A stretch of 64,000 nt of DNA from Pseudomonas cedrina subsp. cedrina (GTDB lineage Bacteria > Pseudomonadota > Gammaproteobacteria > Pseudomonadales > Pseudomonadaceae): assembly GCF_001983175.1 (NCBI RefSeq), contig NZ_MNPW01000004.1, positions 248,001-312,000 of the forward strand. The letters run 5' to 3'. Below, in pieces: positions 14,741-24,959 of the stretch. The notes under the pieces are model-generated. The model was not told the DNA's origin. It saw only the letters and a list, made by a program, of their open reading frames with translations, and did no database searches. Each line of letters begins with the position of its first letter. Within the stretch, counting starts at the first letter, position 1. The position numbers and the translations under genes were made by a program.

Positions 14741-16003
14741 ATGGCAAACGTGCAAAGCGGCAAAATGATCGTCGGTCTCGATATCGGCACCTCCAAGGTG
14801 GTGGCGCTGGTGGGCGAGGTCGGGGAAGACGGCACGATCGAAATCGTCGGTATTGGCACGCATCCGTCCCGGGGCCTGAAGAAGGGCGTGGTGGTGAACA
14901 TCGAGTCCACCGTGCAATCGATCCAGCGCGCCATCGAAGAAGCGCAGCTGATGGCCGGTTGCCGGATCCACTCGGCGTTTGTCGGCGTGGCCGGCAACCA
15001 TATCCGCAGCTTGAACTCCCACGGCATCGTGGCGATCCGCGACCGTGAAGTCAGCTCGGCCGACCTTGAGCGCGTCCTCGACGCCGCCCAGGCCGTGGCG
15101 ATCCCGGCTGACCAGCGCGTGCTGCACACGCTGCCCCAGGACTATGTGATCGACAACCAGGAAGGCGTTCGCGAGCCGCTGGGCATGTCGGGTGTACGCC
15201 TGGAAGCCAAGGTTCACGTGGTGACCTGCGCCGTCAACGCCGCCCAGAACATCGAAAAATGCGTGCGCCGCTGCGGCCTGGAAATCGACGACATCATTCT
15301 CGAGCAGTTGGCTTCGGCCTACTCGGTACTGACCGACGACGAAAAAGAACTGGGCGTGTGCCTGGTGGACATCGGCGGCGGCACCACCGACATCGCGATC
15401 TTCACCGAGGGTGCGATCCGTCACACCGCGGTGATCCCGATTGCCGGCGACCAGGTCACCAACGACATCGCCATGGCGCTGCGTACACCGACCCAGTACG
15501 CCGAAGAAATCAAGATCCGCTACGCCTGCGCCCTGGCCAAGCTGGCCGGTGCCGGCGAGACCATCAAGGTGCCGAGCGTGGGCGACCGTCCACCGCGCGA
15601 ACTGTCGCGCCAGGCCCTGGCCGAAGTGGTCGAGCCACGCTACGACGAACTGTTCACCCTGATCCAGGCTGAACTGCGCCGCAGCGGCTACGAAGACCTG
15701 ATCCCGGCCGGCATCGTGCTGACCGGTGGTACCTCGAAGATGGAAGGCGCGGTCGAGTTGGCCGAGGAAATCTTCCACATGCCGGTCCGCCTGGGCGTGC
15801 CCCATGGCGTCAAGGGCCTGGGCGACGTGGTGCGCAACCCGATTTATTCCACTGGCGTGGGCTTGCTGTTGTACGGGCTGCAAAAGCAGACCGACGGCAT
15901 TTCCCTGTCGGGCCCTAGCAACCGTGACAGCTACCGCAGCGACGACGAGGCGAAAGCGCCGTTGTTCGAGCGCCTGCAGGCATGGGTCAAGGGCAACTTC
16001 TAA
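14741..16003 (+). CDS. ftsA: Cell division actin homologue FtsA
   Basis: An actin-fold ATPase that tethers FtsZ filaments to the membrane. The 420-aa protein has the phosphate-1 motif [17 protein letters not shown] (about residues 10-26), the phosphate-2 region [13 protein letters not shown] (about 208-220) and a C-terminal amphipathic helix [14 protein letters not shown] that serves as membrane-targeting sequence. The intergenic gap to ftsZ is 74 bp, the first sizeable gap since mraZ. Confidence 0.97.
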   Translation: MANVQSGKMIVGLDIGTSKVVALVGEVGEDGTIEIVGIGTHPSRGLKKGVVVNIESTVQSIQRAIEEAQLMAGCRIHSAFVGVAGNHIRSLNSHGIVAIRDREVSSADLERVLDAAQAVAIPADQRVLHTLPQDYVIDNQEGVREPLGMSGVRLEAKVHVVTCAVNAAQNIEKCVRRCGLEIDDIILEQLASAYSVLTDDEKELGVCLVDIGGGTTDIAIFTEGAIRHTAVIPIAGDQVTNDIAMALRTPTQYAEEIKIRYACALAKLAGAGETIKVPSVGDRPPRELSRQALAEVVEPRYDELFTLIQAELRRSGYEDLIPAGIVLTGGTSKMEGAVELAEEIFHMPVRLGVPHGVKGLGDVVRNPIYSTGVGLLLYGLQKQTDGISLSGPSNRDSYRSDDEAKAPLFERLQAWVKGNF

Positions 16004-16077
16004 CGATTTACCGCGACACCGCAACACGCAACAAAGTAGTAGGCGAAAAAACTAGAGATAACGAAAGGAGAGGGAAC

Positions 16078-17283
16078 ATGTTTGAACTCGTAGACAACAT
16101 CCCCGCTAGCCCGGTCATCAAAGTGATCGGTGTCGGCGGTGGCGGCGGCAACGCTGTCAACCATATGGTCAAGAGCAACATTGAAGGCGTTGAATTCATC
16201 TGCGCCAACACTGATGCCCAGGCGCTCAAAAGCATCGGCGCGCGGACCATCCTGCAACTGGGCACAGCCGTGACCAAGGGCCTCGGCGCCGGCGCCAATC
16301 CGGAAGTCGGCCGTCAAGCCGCCCTGGAAGACCGCGAGCGAATTGCCGAAGTGCTGCAAGGCACCAACATGGTGTTCATCACCACTGGCATGGGCGGCGG
16401 TACCGGTACCGGTGCTGCGCCGATCATTGCCGAAGTGGCCAAGGAAATGGGGATCCTGACGGTTGCGGTCGTGACCCGTCCGTTCCCGTTCGAAGGTCGC
16501 AAGCGCATGCAGATCGCCGACGAAGGTATCCGTCTGCTGTCTGAAAGCGTCGACTCGTTGATCACCATTCCCAACGAGAAACTGCTGACCATCCTGGGCA
16601 AGGACGCGAGCCTGCTGTCCGCATTCGCCAAGGCTGACGATGTACTGGCCGGTGCCGTTCGCGGTATCTCCGACATCATCAAGCGCCCAGGCATGATCAA
16701 CGTCGACTTTGCCGACGTCCGTACCGTGATGAGCGAAATGGGCATGGCGATGATGGGCACTGGCTGCGCCAGCGGTCCGAACCGTGCGCGTGAAGCCACC
16801 GAAGCGGCCATCCGCAACCCATTGCTGGAAGACGTGAACCTGCAAGGCGCACGCGGCATCCTGGTGAACATCACCGCAGGTCCCGACCTGTCCCTGGGTG
16901 AGTACTCGGACGTGGGTAGCATCATCGAAGCCTTCGCTTCCGAGCACGCCATGGTCAAAGTCGGCACCGTGATCGATCCGGACATGCGCGACGAGCTGCA
17001 CGTGACCGTGGTTGCGACCGGCCTGGGTGCCAAAATCGAGAAGCCTGTGAAGGTTATCGACAACACCCTGCATAACAGCCAGGCCAGCCACGCCAGCCAA
17101 GCGGCTGCCGCTCCAGCGCCTTCGCGCCAGGAACTGCCGTCGGTGAACTACCGTGACCTGGACCGTCCGACCGTGATGCGCAACCAGGCGCAAGCCGGTG
17201 CTGCGGCGTCCCGTAGCCCGAATCCGCAAGATGATCTGGACTACCTGGATATCCCGGCATTCCTGCGTCGTCAGGCCGATTGA
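16078..17283 (+). CDS. ftsZ: Cell division tubulin homologue FtsZ
   Basis: A GTPase that polymerises into the Z ring. The ATG at 16078 is preceded by a very strong ribosome site (AAAGGAGAGGG, 16064-16074) and gives [20 protein letters not shown]; the longer frame starting inside ftsA lacks support. The 401-aa protein has the tubulin signature [10 protein letters not shown] (about 104-113), a variable linker rich in Ala and Gln, and the conserved C-terminal peptide [14 protein letters not shown], which binds FtsA and ZipA. Confidence 0.98.
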   Translation: MFELVDNIPASPVIKVIGVGGGGGNAVNHMVKSNIEGVEFICANTDAQALKSIGARTILQLGTAVTKGLGAGANPEVGRQAALEDRERIAEVLQGTNMVFITTGMGGGTGTGAAPIIAEVAKEMGILTVAVVTRPFPFEGRKRMQIADEGIRLLSESVDSLITIPNEKLLTILGKDASLLSAFAKADDVLAGAVRGISDIIKRPGMINVDFADVRTVMSEMGMAMMGTGCASGPNRAREATEAAIRNPLLEDVNLQGARGILVNITAGPDLSLGEYSDVGSIIEAFASEHAMVKVGTVIDPDMRDELHVTVVATGLGAKIEKPVKVIDNTLHNSQASHASQAAAAPAPSRQELPSVNYRDLDRPTVMRNQAQAGAAASRSPNPQDDLDYLDIPAFLRRQAD

Positions 17284-17337
17284 TGGAATGTATCAGGGCT
17301 ATGAAGGTGATTGGTGTTCAGCAAAGGTCTGGTCTGC

Positions 17338-17343
17338 TATTAT
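17338..17343 (+). promoter_or_regulatory. Possible extended -10 promoter for lpxC
   Basis: TATTAT at 17338-17343 is preceded by TG at 17335-17336, forming an extended -10 element about 50 bp ahead of lpxC. No convincing -35 is present at normal spacing. The region 17284-17395 otherwise holds only the ftsZ-lpxC gap. The call rests on motif resemblance alone. Confidence 0.35.
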
Positions 17344-17359
17344 CGCCAGCCTTTGTTGA

Positions 17360-18307
<948 letters not shown>

Positions 18308-18332
18308 GTAACAACTCTCTTTCTTTAGTTTT

Positions 18333-18361
18333 AAAAGGCTGCCTTCGGGTGGCCTTTTTTT
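18333..18361 (+). terminator. Intrinsic terminator after lpxC
   Basis: AAAAGGC and GCCTTTT-type arms close a stem over a TTCG tetraloop (18344-18347) and run straight into seven Ts. It starts 26 bp after the lpxC stop. Confidence 0.9.
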
Positions 18362-18385
18362 ATGTGCGCGGTCTTGGTCGCGAAG

Positions 18386-19673
18386 AAGCTCGGGAGCCCC
18401 CACAGGGAGCTCGCTGTGTCAGGTGTATTGGAACGCAATTTCGGCAACGACCGAGCTCAACTGTGGGAGCTGTCGAGCCCCAGCGAGGCTGCGAAGGCGG
18501 CGGTACTGCCGGCATTCCCATCGCCTGACACTCCGCTATCGCAGCCTCGCTAAAGCTCGGGAGCTCCCACAGGGGACTTGCTGTGTCAGATGGGTTGGGT
18601 TGCACCTGTGGAGCGCAATGTCAGCAACGATCGAGCTCAACTGTGGGAGCTGTCGAGCCCCAGCGAGGCTGCGAAGGCGGCGGTACTGCTGGCATTTTCA
18701 TCGCCTGACAGTCCGCTATCGCAGCCTCGCTAAAGCTCGGGAGCTCCCACAAGAGGACTTGCTGTGTCAGGTGGATTGGGCTGCACCTGCGAGCGCAATC
18801 TCAGCAACGATCGAGCTCAACTGTGGGAGCTGTCGAGCCCCAGCGAGGCTGCGAAGGCGGCGGTACTGCCGGCATTCCCATCGCCTGACACTCCGCTATC
18901 GCAGCCTCGCTAAAGCTCGGGAGCTCCCACAAGAGGACTTGCTGTGTCAGGTGAATTGGGCTGCACCTGCGAACACAATCTCGGCAACGACCGAGCTCAA
19001 CTGTGGGAGCTGTCGAGCCCCAGCGAGGCTGCGAAGGCGGCGGTACTGCCGGCATTTCCATCGCCTGACACTCCGCTATCGCAGCCTCGCTAAAGCTCGG
19101 GAGCTCCCACAGGGAACTTGCTGGGTCAGGTGGATTGGGTTGCACCTGCGAGCGCAATCTCAGCAACGATCGAGCTCAACTGTGGGAGCTGTCGAGCCCC
19201 AGCGAGGCTGCGAAGGCGGCGGTACTGCCGGCATTTCCATCGCCTGACACTCCGCTATCGCAGCCTCGCTAAAGCTCGGGAGCTCCCACAAGAGGACTTG
19301 CTGTGTCAGGTGGATTGGGCTGCACCTGCGAACACAATCTCGGCAACGACTGAGATCAACTGTGGGAGCTGTCGAGCCCCAGCGAGGCTGCGAAGGCGGC
19401 GGTACTGCCGGCATTTCCATCGCCTGACACTCCGCTATCGCAGCCTCGCTAAAGCTCGGGAGCTCCCACAGGGAACTTGCTGGGTCAGGTGGATTGGGTT
19501 GCACCTGCGAGCGCAATCTCGGCAACGACTGAGATCAACTGTGGGAGCTGTCGAGCCCCAGCGAGGCTGCGAAGGCGGCGGCACTGCTGGCATTTCCATT
19601 GCCTGACACTCCGCTATCGCAGCCTCGCTAAAGCTCGGGAGCTCCCACAGGGAACTTGCTGTGTCAGGTGGAT
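18386..19673. repeat. Tandem array of seven ~180-bp palindromic (REPIN-like) units
   Basis: Seven nearly identical units start with GTGGGAGCT at 18463, 18643, 18823, 19003, 19182, 19362 and 19541, a period of 179-180 bp. A partial unit lies at the left edge. Each unit has a 108-bp imperfect palindrome (outer arms GTGGGAGCT and AGCTCCCAC, inner arms AGCGAGGCTGCGA and TCGCAGCCTCGCT) and a ~72-bp spacer. Spacer variants alternate, so a two-unit block of about 359 bp has been duplicated. Because 180 is divisible by three, the array stays open in several frames; these are not genes. It lies between the lpxC terminator and the 3' end of the cyclase gene on the opposite strand. Confidence 0.93.
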
Positions 19674-19681
19674 GGCTTGCC

Positions 19682-21184
19682 TCACAGCTCCTGAAGAGTG
19701 GCAGCATCCACGATCCGATTGCGTCCACTGTGCTTGGCCTCGTACAACGCCTGGTCGGCACTCAGCAACAATGCTTCCAGCGACTGGCGTTTGCGTTTGT
19801 CCCAGGTGCTCAGCCCAATACTCACCGTAATCGGTCGTTCATCGCCCGCCACCCGTGGCAAGTGTTCGACGCTGCTGCGGATGTGCTCGGCGATGACCCA
19901 GGCACCCTGGGTGTCGGTATGCGGCAGTACCACCGCAAACTCTTCCCCGCCATACCGCGCGGCCAGGTCGGCAGGTCGACGGATGTTGCTGCCGATCACC
20001 TGGGCAACGGTGCGCAATGCTTCGTCGCCGCCTTGATGGCCGTGTCGATCGTTGAAGGCCTTGAAGTGGTCCACATCGATCATCAGCAACGTCAGCGGCT
20101 CGGTCGAGCGTTGCGCACGGTCCCATTCCAGGCGCAGGCGTTCGTCCAGGATGCGGCGGTTGGCCAGGCCGGTCAGTGCGTCGATGGCTGCCAGTTCTGA
20201 CAGCACCCGTTCCGCGCGGAAGCGGCGTCGCAGTTCGCGGCGTAACATCCAGGTGAGCCACAGCAGGCCGACACAGAGGATACCGGTGGCGCTGCTGGTC
20301 AACAGCGCGGCGCGCCTCCAGGGCGCGAATACGTCGTCATTGGATAGGGCCACCACCACAATCAGTGGCAGCTCGCCGACGTTGGTGAAGGTGTACAGGC
20401 GTTCCTTGCCGTTAATGGCCGAGATGGCCTGGAAGCTGCCACTGCCTTCACGCAATATGCGTTTGAAATTCGGCCGCTCGCTGAGGTCCTTGTCGATCAT
20501 GTCGCGTTCGAGCAGGGGCTGCTGGGCCAACAGGACGCCACGGTTGTTGAGCAGGTTGACGCTGCTGCTGTTACCGATCGTCAGGGTGCTGAACAGTTGA
20601 TCGAAATACGCCAGGCGCATGGTCGCCACCGCTACGCCGAGGAACTCGCCATTGGGCCCCGACACGCGCCGGCTGAAAGCAATGCGCCATACCTGTTCGC
20701 AGTCGCAATGGATCCTGAATGGCCGGCTGATAAACAAGCCTGCCTGCGGCTCCCTCACATGGACCTGGAAGTAGTCGCGGTTGGCGAAATTACGTGGCGT
20801 GGGTTGCAGGGTCGACGAGTCCGCGATCACGGTGCCGTCGGCATCCAGCAGCAACACTTCGCCTTTGAACGGCGCAGCGGTGGATAAATCAAACTGCACA
20901 AGGTGCTGGATACTCGGCGTCACCTGGGCCAGGTCTTCACGCTGTTTGGCTGCGATCAGCCCTTTGAGCGCCAGGTCGTATAACTCGACGTTACGCAGCA
21001 CATCGGCATTGATCAATTGGGCGATGTTGGTGGTTGAACGCTTGGCCGCCTGCAAGGTACTGGCGTGCTCGCGGATCAACAATGCCGCGACGATGATCAC
21101 GATCAGGGCGACAGTGACGCCGCTGCCGAGCATCAGCAGCAGCTCCGGATGTGCAGGTGAGAGACGGGCGGGGCGTTTGCTCAT
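19682..21184 (-). CDS. Membrane diguanylate cyclase with periplasmic sensor (dCache-GGDEF)
   Basis: Predicted to make cyclic di-GMP from two GTP. The 500-aa product has an N-terminal membrane helix (about residues 16-38), a periplasmic region of about 240 residues resembling a double Cache sensor, a second helix (about 285-310) and a C-terminal GGDEF domain. The active-site motif reads GGEEF (412-416), an active variant. An RxxD inhibitory site (RPAD, 403-406) sits five residues before it, so product inhibition is expected. The gene is transcribed toward the repeat array. Its ligand is unknown. c-di-GMP is also what activates Alg44 in the alginate operon, but no direct link is shown. Confidence 0.9.
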   Translation of the reverse strand: MSKRPARLSPAHPELLLMLGSGVTVALIVIIVAALLIREHASTLQAAKRSTTNIAQLINADVLRNVELYDLALKGLIAAKQREDLAQVTPSIQHLVQFDLSTAAPFKGEVLLLDADGTVIADSSTLQPTPRNFANRDYFQVHVREPQAGLFISRPFRIHCDCEQVWRIAFSRRVSGPNGEFLGVAVATMRLAYFDQLFSTLTIGNSSSVNLLNNRGVLLAQQPLLERDMIDKDLSERPNFKRILREGSGSFQAISAINGKERLYTFTNVGELPLIVVVALSNDDVFAPWRRAALLTSSATGILCVGLLWLTWMLRRELRRRFRAERVLSELAAIDALTGLANRRILDERLRLEWDRAQRSTEPLTLLMIDVDHFKAFNDRHGHQGGDEALRTVAQVIGSNIRRPADLAARYGGEEFAVVLPHTDTQGAWVIAEHIRSSVEHLPRVAGDERPITVSIGLSTWDKRKRQSLEALLLSADQALYEAKHSGRNRIVDAATLQEL

Positions 21185-21270
21185 CGGGCAGACTTCAGCG
21201 GTGAGAATGCTGGCAGTTTAGTTCTACCCGATGGAAATTAGCTGCAGGGTTGAAAAGAAATCTTCGTTCG

Positions 21271-22593
21271 TCAGAACACGTTGATCGGGTAGTCGACGAT
21301 CACCCGGTACTCATCCACGTCCCTGTCCACCGCCGAGTAGCCGTTGCTGCCGCGGTTGACCGCCCATTGCAGGCGCACCGCCAGGTCCTTGGCCTTGCCG
21401 CCCTGAACCACGTATTTCACGTCGATGTCCCGCTCCCAATGCTTGGCATCCTTGCCGTCGGCGCTGTACCAGGCGCTGTAGCCACGGCTTTGCGGGTCGA
21501 CCTGGCTCAGGTCGGTCTTGCCGCTGATATAGGACACGGCCGAGGTCAGGCCGGGCAAGCCCAGGCCGCCGAAGTTATAGGCGTACTTGAGTTTCCACGA
21601 GCGCTCGTTGGGGCCGTTGAAGTCTGAATATTGCTGGGAGTTGTCCAGGTACACGCTGTCGCCTTGGGCGATGTAGTCGAACGGCGTGTTGCCGATAACC
21701 CGCTGATAAGCGGCTGTAACGCTGTGATGGCCCGCATTTACGGTGAAATGCAGGCTGTAGGTGTTGTTGTCGATAGCCCCGAGCAGCGACTGACCGGTGT
21801 CCTGGGTGTGGTAGTAGTGCAGGCCGGGGTTGAGACTGATCATCTCGTTCAGCGCATAGGTGTAATCCAGGTCGTAATAGTACTGCTGCCACACGTCCTT
21901 GAGCTCGGAGGCGTAGAGGTTGCTCGACAGCCCGTCAATACCGCTGAACGACACGCCCGCCCAGTTCATGTGCTGGCTGCCGGCGTCGTTTGCCAGGGCA
22001 CCGTAGCTGGTGCCGATGCGGCGGTGGCCGCTCTGGTTGTAGAGCTTGGTGAAGCTGGCCTGGCCCCCTTCGAACATCCAGCCGTCGAGGCTGTGGTTGG
22101 TCAGGCTTACGCCGCGGAAGGTTTGCGGCAGCATGCGGGTCATGCCGCCGGCGATCACCGGATTGTTAAGGAACAGGTCGCCCGCCTTCAGCTCGGTATC
22201 GAACGCGCGCATCTTCAAAGTGCCACCGGCCGTGGAGAACGAACCGGGCGCTTTGCCGCTGCCGCTACCGTACGGAAGGATGCTGGAGCCGTCAGTACCG
22301 CCACCGCCGTCCAGCTTGAGCCCGAGCATGGCGTGAGCGTCCAGGCCGAAACCGACGGCGCCTTGGGTGTAGCCGGATTCGAAGGTGCCGATGAAACCTT
22401 GGCCCCACTCCTTGCTGTCGTCGGTGTGGAGGTCTCGACGGTCGCGGTTCATGTAGTAGTTGCGGGCGTTGAGGTTGAGGTGGGAACCCTCGACGAAACC
22501 GTCGCTGGGGTTGGAGCCTGCCGCGTGGGCGAGGGGGGCAATCGTTGCTGCAATAGCGAGGAATAACGGGGTGAACGTCAGCGAGTTCTTCAC
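21271..22593 (-). CDS. OprD-family outer-membrane porin
   Basis: An outer-membrane channel of the OprD/Occ family, used by pseudomonads for uptake of amino acids, aromatic acids and similar solutes. I place the start at GTG 22593, with GGAGC eight bases upstream, giving [20 protein letters not shown] and a signal peptide cleaved near AHA-AG; a longer frame begins with TTG at 22620. The mature part opens with [20 protein letters not shown], the hallmark of the family, and ends in a beta strand with terminal Phe (YPINVF). The length is 440 aa. The substrate cannot be told from sequence. Confidence 0.88.
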   Translation of the reverse strand: MKNSLTFTPLFLAIAATIAPLAHAAGSNPSDGFVEGSHLNLNARNYYMNRDRRDLHTDDSKEWGQGFIGTFESGYTQGAVGFGLDAHAMLGLKLDGGGGTDGSSILPYGSGSGKAPGSFSTAGGTLKMRAFDTELKAGDLFLNNPVIAGGMTRMLPQTFRGVSLTNHSLDGWMFEGGQASFTKLYNQSGHRRIGTSYGALANDAGSQHMNWAGVSFSGIDGLSSNLYASELKDVWQQYYYDLDYTYALNEMISLNPGLHYYHTQDTGQSLLGAIDNNTYSLHFTVNAGHHSVTAAYQRVIGNTPFDYIAQGDSVYLDNSQQYSDFNGPNERSWKLKYAYNFGGLGLPGLTSAVSYISGKTDLSQVDPQSRGYSAWYSADGKDAKHWERDIDVKYVVQGGKAKDLAVRLQWAVNRGSNGYSAVDRDVDEYRVIVDYPINVF

Positions 22594-22668
22594 CGGTAAA
22601 GCTCCTTTGGTCAAACGCAAACGGCCAGTGTCGTGAGGTGTGCCTGGCCTTTTTTATGGCAAAAAAAA

Positions 22669-22690
22669 GCCGCTGAAGTCAGCGGCTTTA
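22669..22690 (-). terminator. Intrinsic terminator for the kinase/regulator side
   Basis: AAAGCCGCTGA and TCAGCGGCTTT form a perfect stem with a short loop. Read on the - strand it is followed by a run of eight Ts (22661-22668 on the + strand as As). It lies about 190 bp downstream of the sensor kinase stop. The stretch 22691-22869 contains no gene that I can support. Confidence 0.75.
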
Positions 22691-22865
22691 AGACAGATTC
22701 CCAGTGTAGAGCCCTGGAAATAAGTCGAGGGAAATTCGGGTAAGCGGAGACTGCCTTTGCCGTCGCGCTCATCGATGCGTCAAATTAACGCAGGCGAGCG
22801 GTACGATACAGAGTGTAACAAGATAATGACTGTTGCCCAAATTGCAACAGTGATGGGGATGATTT

Positions 22866-22884
22866 ACCAATGTGGGAGCTGGCT
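22866..22884. repeat. Solitary REP fragment overlapping the kinase stop codon
   Basis: TGTGGGAGCTGGCT at 22871-22884 is the conserved head of the REPs seen complete at 33107, 48345 and 59098, but no second arm is present. The kinase stop codon (22883-22885 on the - strand) lies at its edge. Confidence 0.6.
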
Positions 22885-24253
22885 ACACGGGCAGGGTAAT
22901 GCCGAAGGTGTTGCCGCCGTGCTCGCTGCGTACGAACACATCGCCGCCGTGCATCAGCGCAATCGCTTTGACGATGGCCAGGCCCAGCCCGTGGTTTGCT
23001 CCGCTATTGCTGCGTGACGCATCCACCCGATAAAAGCGTTCGAACAGGCGCGGCAGATGTTCGCTGGCAATTTCATCGCCGGGGTTGGTCACGCCGATCG
23101 CCACCTGATGGTCGTGGACCTCGATGTTCACAGCGATGATCTGCCCGGGCGCGGTGTGTTGCACCGCGTTGCTCAGCAGGTTGATCAGCGCGCGGCGCAG
23201 GTGGGCTTTTTCGATGTGTACCGTCGCATCGCCGCGTACCTGTACCTCGACCTGGGCGTCTTCGAGAATGAAATCCAGATAATCGAGGGTCGTCGCCACT
23301 TCATCGGCCAGGGAGCTTTCGATCAGCTTGGTGGCCTTGCTGCCCTGATCGGCACTGGCGAGGAACAGCATGTCGTTGATGATCGAGCGCAGGCGCTCCA
23401 ACTCTTCAAGGTTGGATTGCAGCACCTCGAAATAATGCTCCGCCGAACGCCCACGGGTCAGCGCCACCTGGGTCTGGCCGATCAGGTTGGTCAGCGGTGA
23501 GCGCAGTTCGTGGGCCACATCGGCGTTGAACGACTCCAGGCGCGAATAGGCCTGCTCGACGCGGTCCAGGGTGGCGTTGAACGAGTTGACGAACTGGCTC
23601 AATTCCGGCGGCAGCGGCGACAGTTGCAGGCGACCGGAGAGCTTCGGCGGTGCGAGTTTCTGCGCCTCATCCGAGAGTTTGCCCAGCGGTTTGAGGCCGA
23701 TGCGCGCTACCCAGAAACCCAGCAACGACGCCAGCACCACACCCACCAGCGCCAGGCTGATCAATGCCACCAACAGGTGATGCTGGGTAGCACGGAAATT
23801 TTCGGTATCGATGGCGATCATGAACCGCAGCGGCGGGCGCTGATCCTTGGCCGGGAACTGGCTCACCAGCACCTTGAGCGGGTATGTACGGCCTGGCACA
23901 CGCAGGTCGCGCTTACCGGTCGGCCCTTCGGCGAAGGCGCGGATCTGCGCATCGGGGTTGCCATATTCATAGTTCGGGTCGCTGCTCACCACCCAGAAGC
24001 GGATGCGCTTGTCTTCCTCACCCAGCAACTTGAGCTTGGCCTGTATTTTCACCCAATGCTCGGGCGTGCCGAAGCGGTTTACCGAAGACTCCAACACGCT
24101 GTAGCGCGCATCCAGCTCGGCGCCCGGCAGCAAACCCAGGCTGCGGTCCACCTGCTGATACAGCGCGCCGCCGATCAACAGGAAGATCAGCGCCGCCACC
24201 AGGGTGAACATGCCGCTCAGGCGCAGGGCGATGGAGTTAGCCACCACTTGCAT
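22883..24253 (-). CDS. Heavy-metal-type two-component sensor histidine kinase
   Basis: An inner-membrane kinase of the CusS/CopS/CzcS type. I start it at ATG 24253 (MQVVANSIALRLSGMF), which overlaps the regulator gene by 17 bp; the longer frame is out of character. The 456-aa protein has a membrane helix at about residues 13-32, a periplasmic loop of about 140 residues, a second helix, a HAMP region, the H-box ADVAHELRSPLTNL, and the N/G boxes ending NHGLGLAIVKAIALMHGG. The P. aeruginosa mexMN genes are followed by a similar regulator and sensor pair, from memory PA1437-PA1438. The signal is unknown. Confidence 0.88.
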   Translation of the reverse strand: MQVVANSIALRLSGMFTLVAALIFLLIGGALYQQVDRSLGLLPGAELDARYSVLESSVNRFGTPEHWVKIQAKLKLLGEEDKRIRFWVVSSDPNYEYGNPDAQIRAFAEGPTGKRDLRVPGRTYPLKVLVSQFPAKDQRPPLRFMIAIDTENFRATQHHLLVALISLALVGVVLASLLGFWVARIGLKPLGKLSDEAQKLAPPKLSGRLQLSPLPPELSQFVNSFNATLDRVEQAYSRLESFNADVAHELRSPLTNLIGQTQVALTRGRSAEHYFEVLQSNLEELERLRSIINDMLFLASADQGSKATKLIESSLADEVATTLDYLDFILEDAQVEVQVRGDATVHIEKAHLRRALINLLSNAVQHTAPGQIIAVNIEVHDHQVAIGVTNPGDEIASEHLPRLFERFYRVDASRSNSGANHGLGLAIVKAIALMHGGDVFVRSEHGGNTFGITLPV

Positions 24254-24929
24254 GCTCCTGCTGGCGACTCTCCAACACGTAGCCCATGCCGCGAATGGTG
24301 TGCAGCAGCTTGGTATCGAATGGCCCGTCGAGTTTGGCGCGCAACCGCTTGATCGCCACCTCCACCACGTTGGCGTCGCTGTCGAAATTGATGTCCCAGA
24401 CCATTTCCGCAATGGCGGTCTTGGACAGGATCTCGCCCTGGCGTCGCGCCAATACGCTGAGCAGTGAGAACTCCTTGGCGGTCAGGTCCAGGCGTTGGCC
24501 ATTACGGCTTGCCTTGCGGCTGATCAGGTCGATCCACAGGTCGGCGACGGTCACCTGCACCGGTTCATGCCCGCCGCTGCGGCGGGTAAGGGCTTGCAGG
24601 CGGGCCACCAGTTCGAGGAAGGAGAACGGTTTGCCCAGGTAATCATCGGCGCCTTCGCGCAGGCCACGGATGCGGTCTTCCACACGCTCACGGGCTGTGA
24701 GCATGATCACCGGCGTCTGTTTGCGCGCACGCAGCGCACGCAATACACCAAAACCGTCGAGGCGGGGCAACATCACGTCGAGCACGATCACCGCGTATTC
24801 GTTTTCCAGCGCCAGGTGCAAACCCTCGACGCCTTCACGCGCCACGTCGACGGTGTAGCCTTGTTCCGTCAGGCCGCGGTGCAAGTAGTCCGCGGTTTTC
24901 TCTTCATCTTCAATAATCAGGACGCGCAT
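24237..24929 (-). CDS. OmpR-family response regulator (heavy-metal type)
   Basis: The partner of the overlapping sensor kinase. The 230-aa product has a receiver domain with acidic pocket EDEE (8-11), phospho-acceptor Asp in VLDVMLPRLDGFG (about 51) and the KPF lysine (about 101). A winged-helix output domain follows, including VVEVAIKRLRAKL and the terminal HTIRGMGYVLE. This matches the CopR/CusR/CzcR subfamily. It follows the RND gene by 30 bp in the same direction, so pump and regulator are likely one operon. Paired inverted repeats at 29282-29319 could be its target. Confidence 0.9.
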   Translation of the reverse strand: MRVLIIEDEEKTADYLHRGLTEQGYTVDVAREGVEGLHLALENEYAVIVLDVMLPRLDGFGVLRALRARKQTPVIMLTARERVEDRIRGLREGADDYLGKPFSFLELVARLQALTRRSGGHEPVQVTVADLWIDLISRKASRNGQRLDLTAKEFSLLSVLARRQGEILSKTAIAEMVWDINFDSDANVVEVAIKRLRAKLDGPFDTKLLHTIRGMGYVLESRQQEHASGG

Positions 24930-24959
24930 GAGCCTTTGCTCCAGGGCGGGGCCCCAGCC

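Noticed and set aside
18423..19606. Open frames of up to 274 aa with an internally repeated protein sequence, on both strands of the array
   Set aside because: The 180-bp unit is divisible by three, so any stop-free frame repeats across copies. The same DNA is a set of palindromes, no ribosome sites are present, and both strands are open alike.
18386..19673. CRISPR array
   Set aside because: Units are ~180 bp with 108-bp palindromes, the spacers are nearly identical, and no cas genes are nearby.
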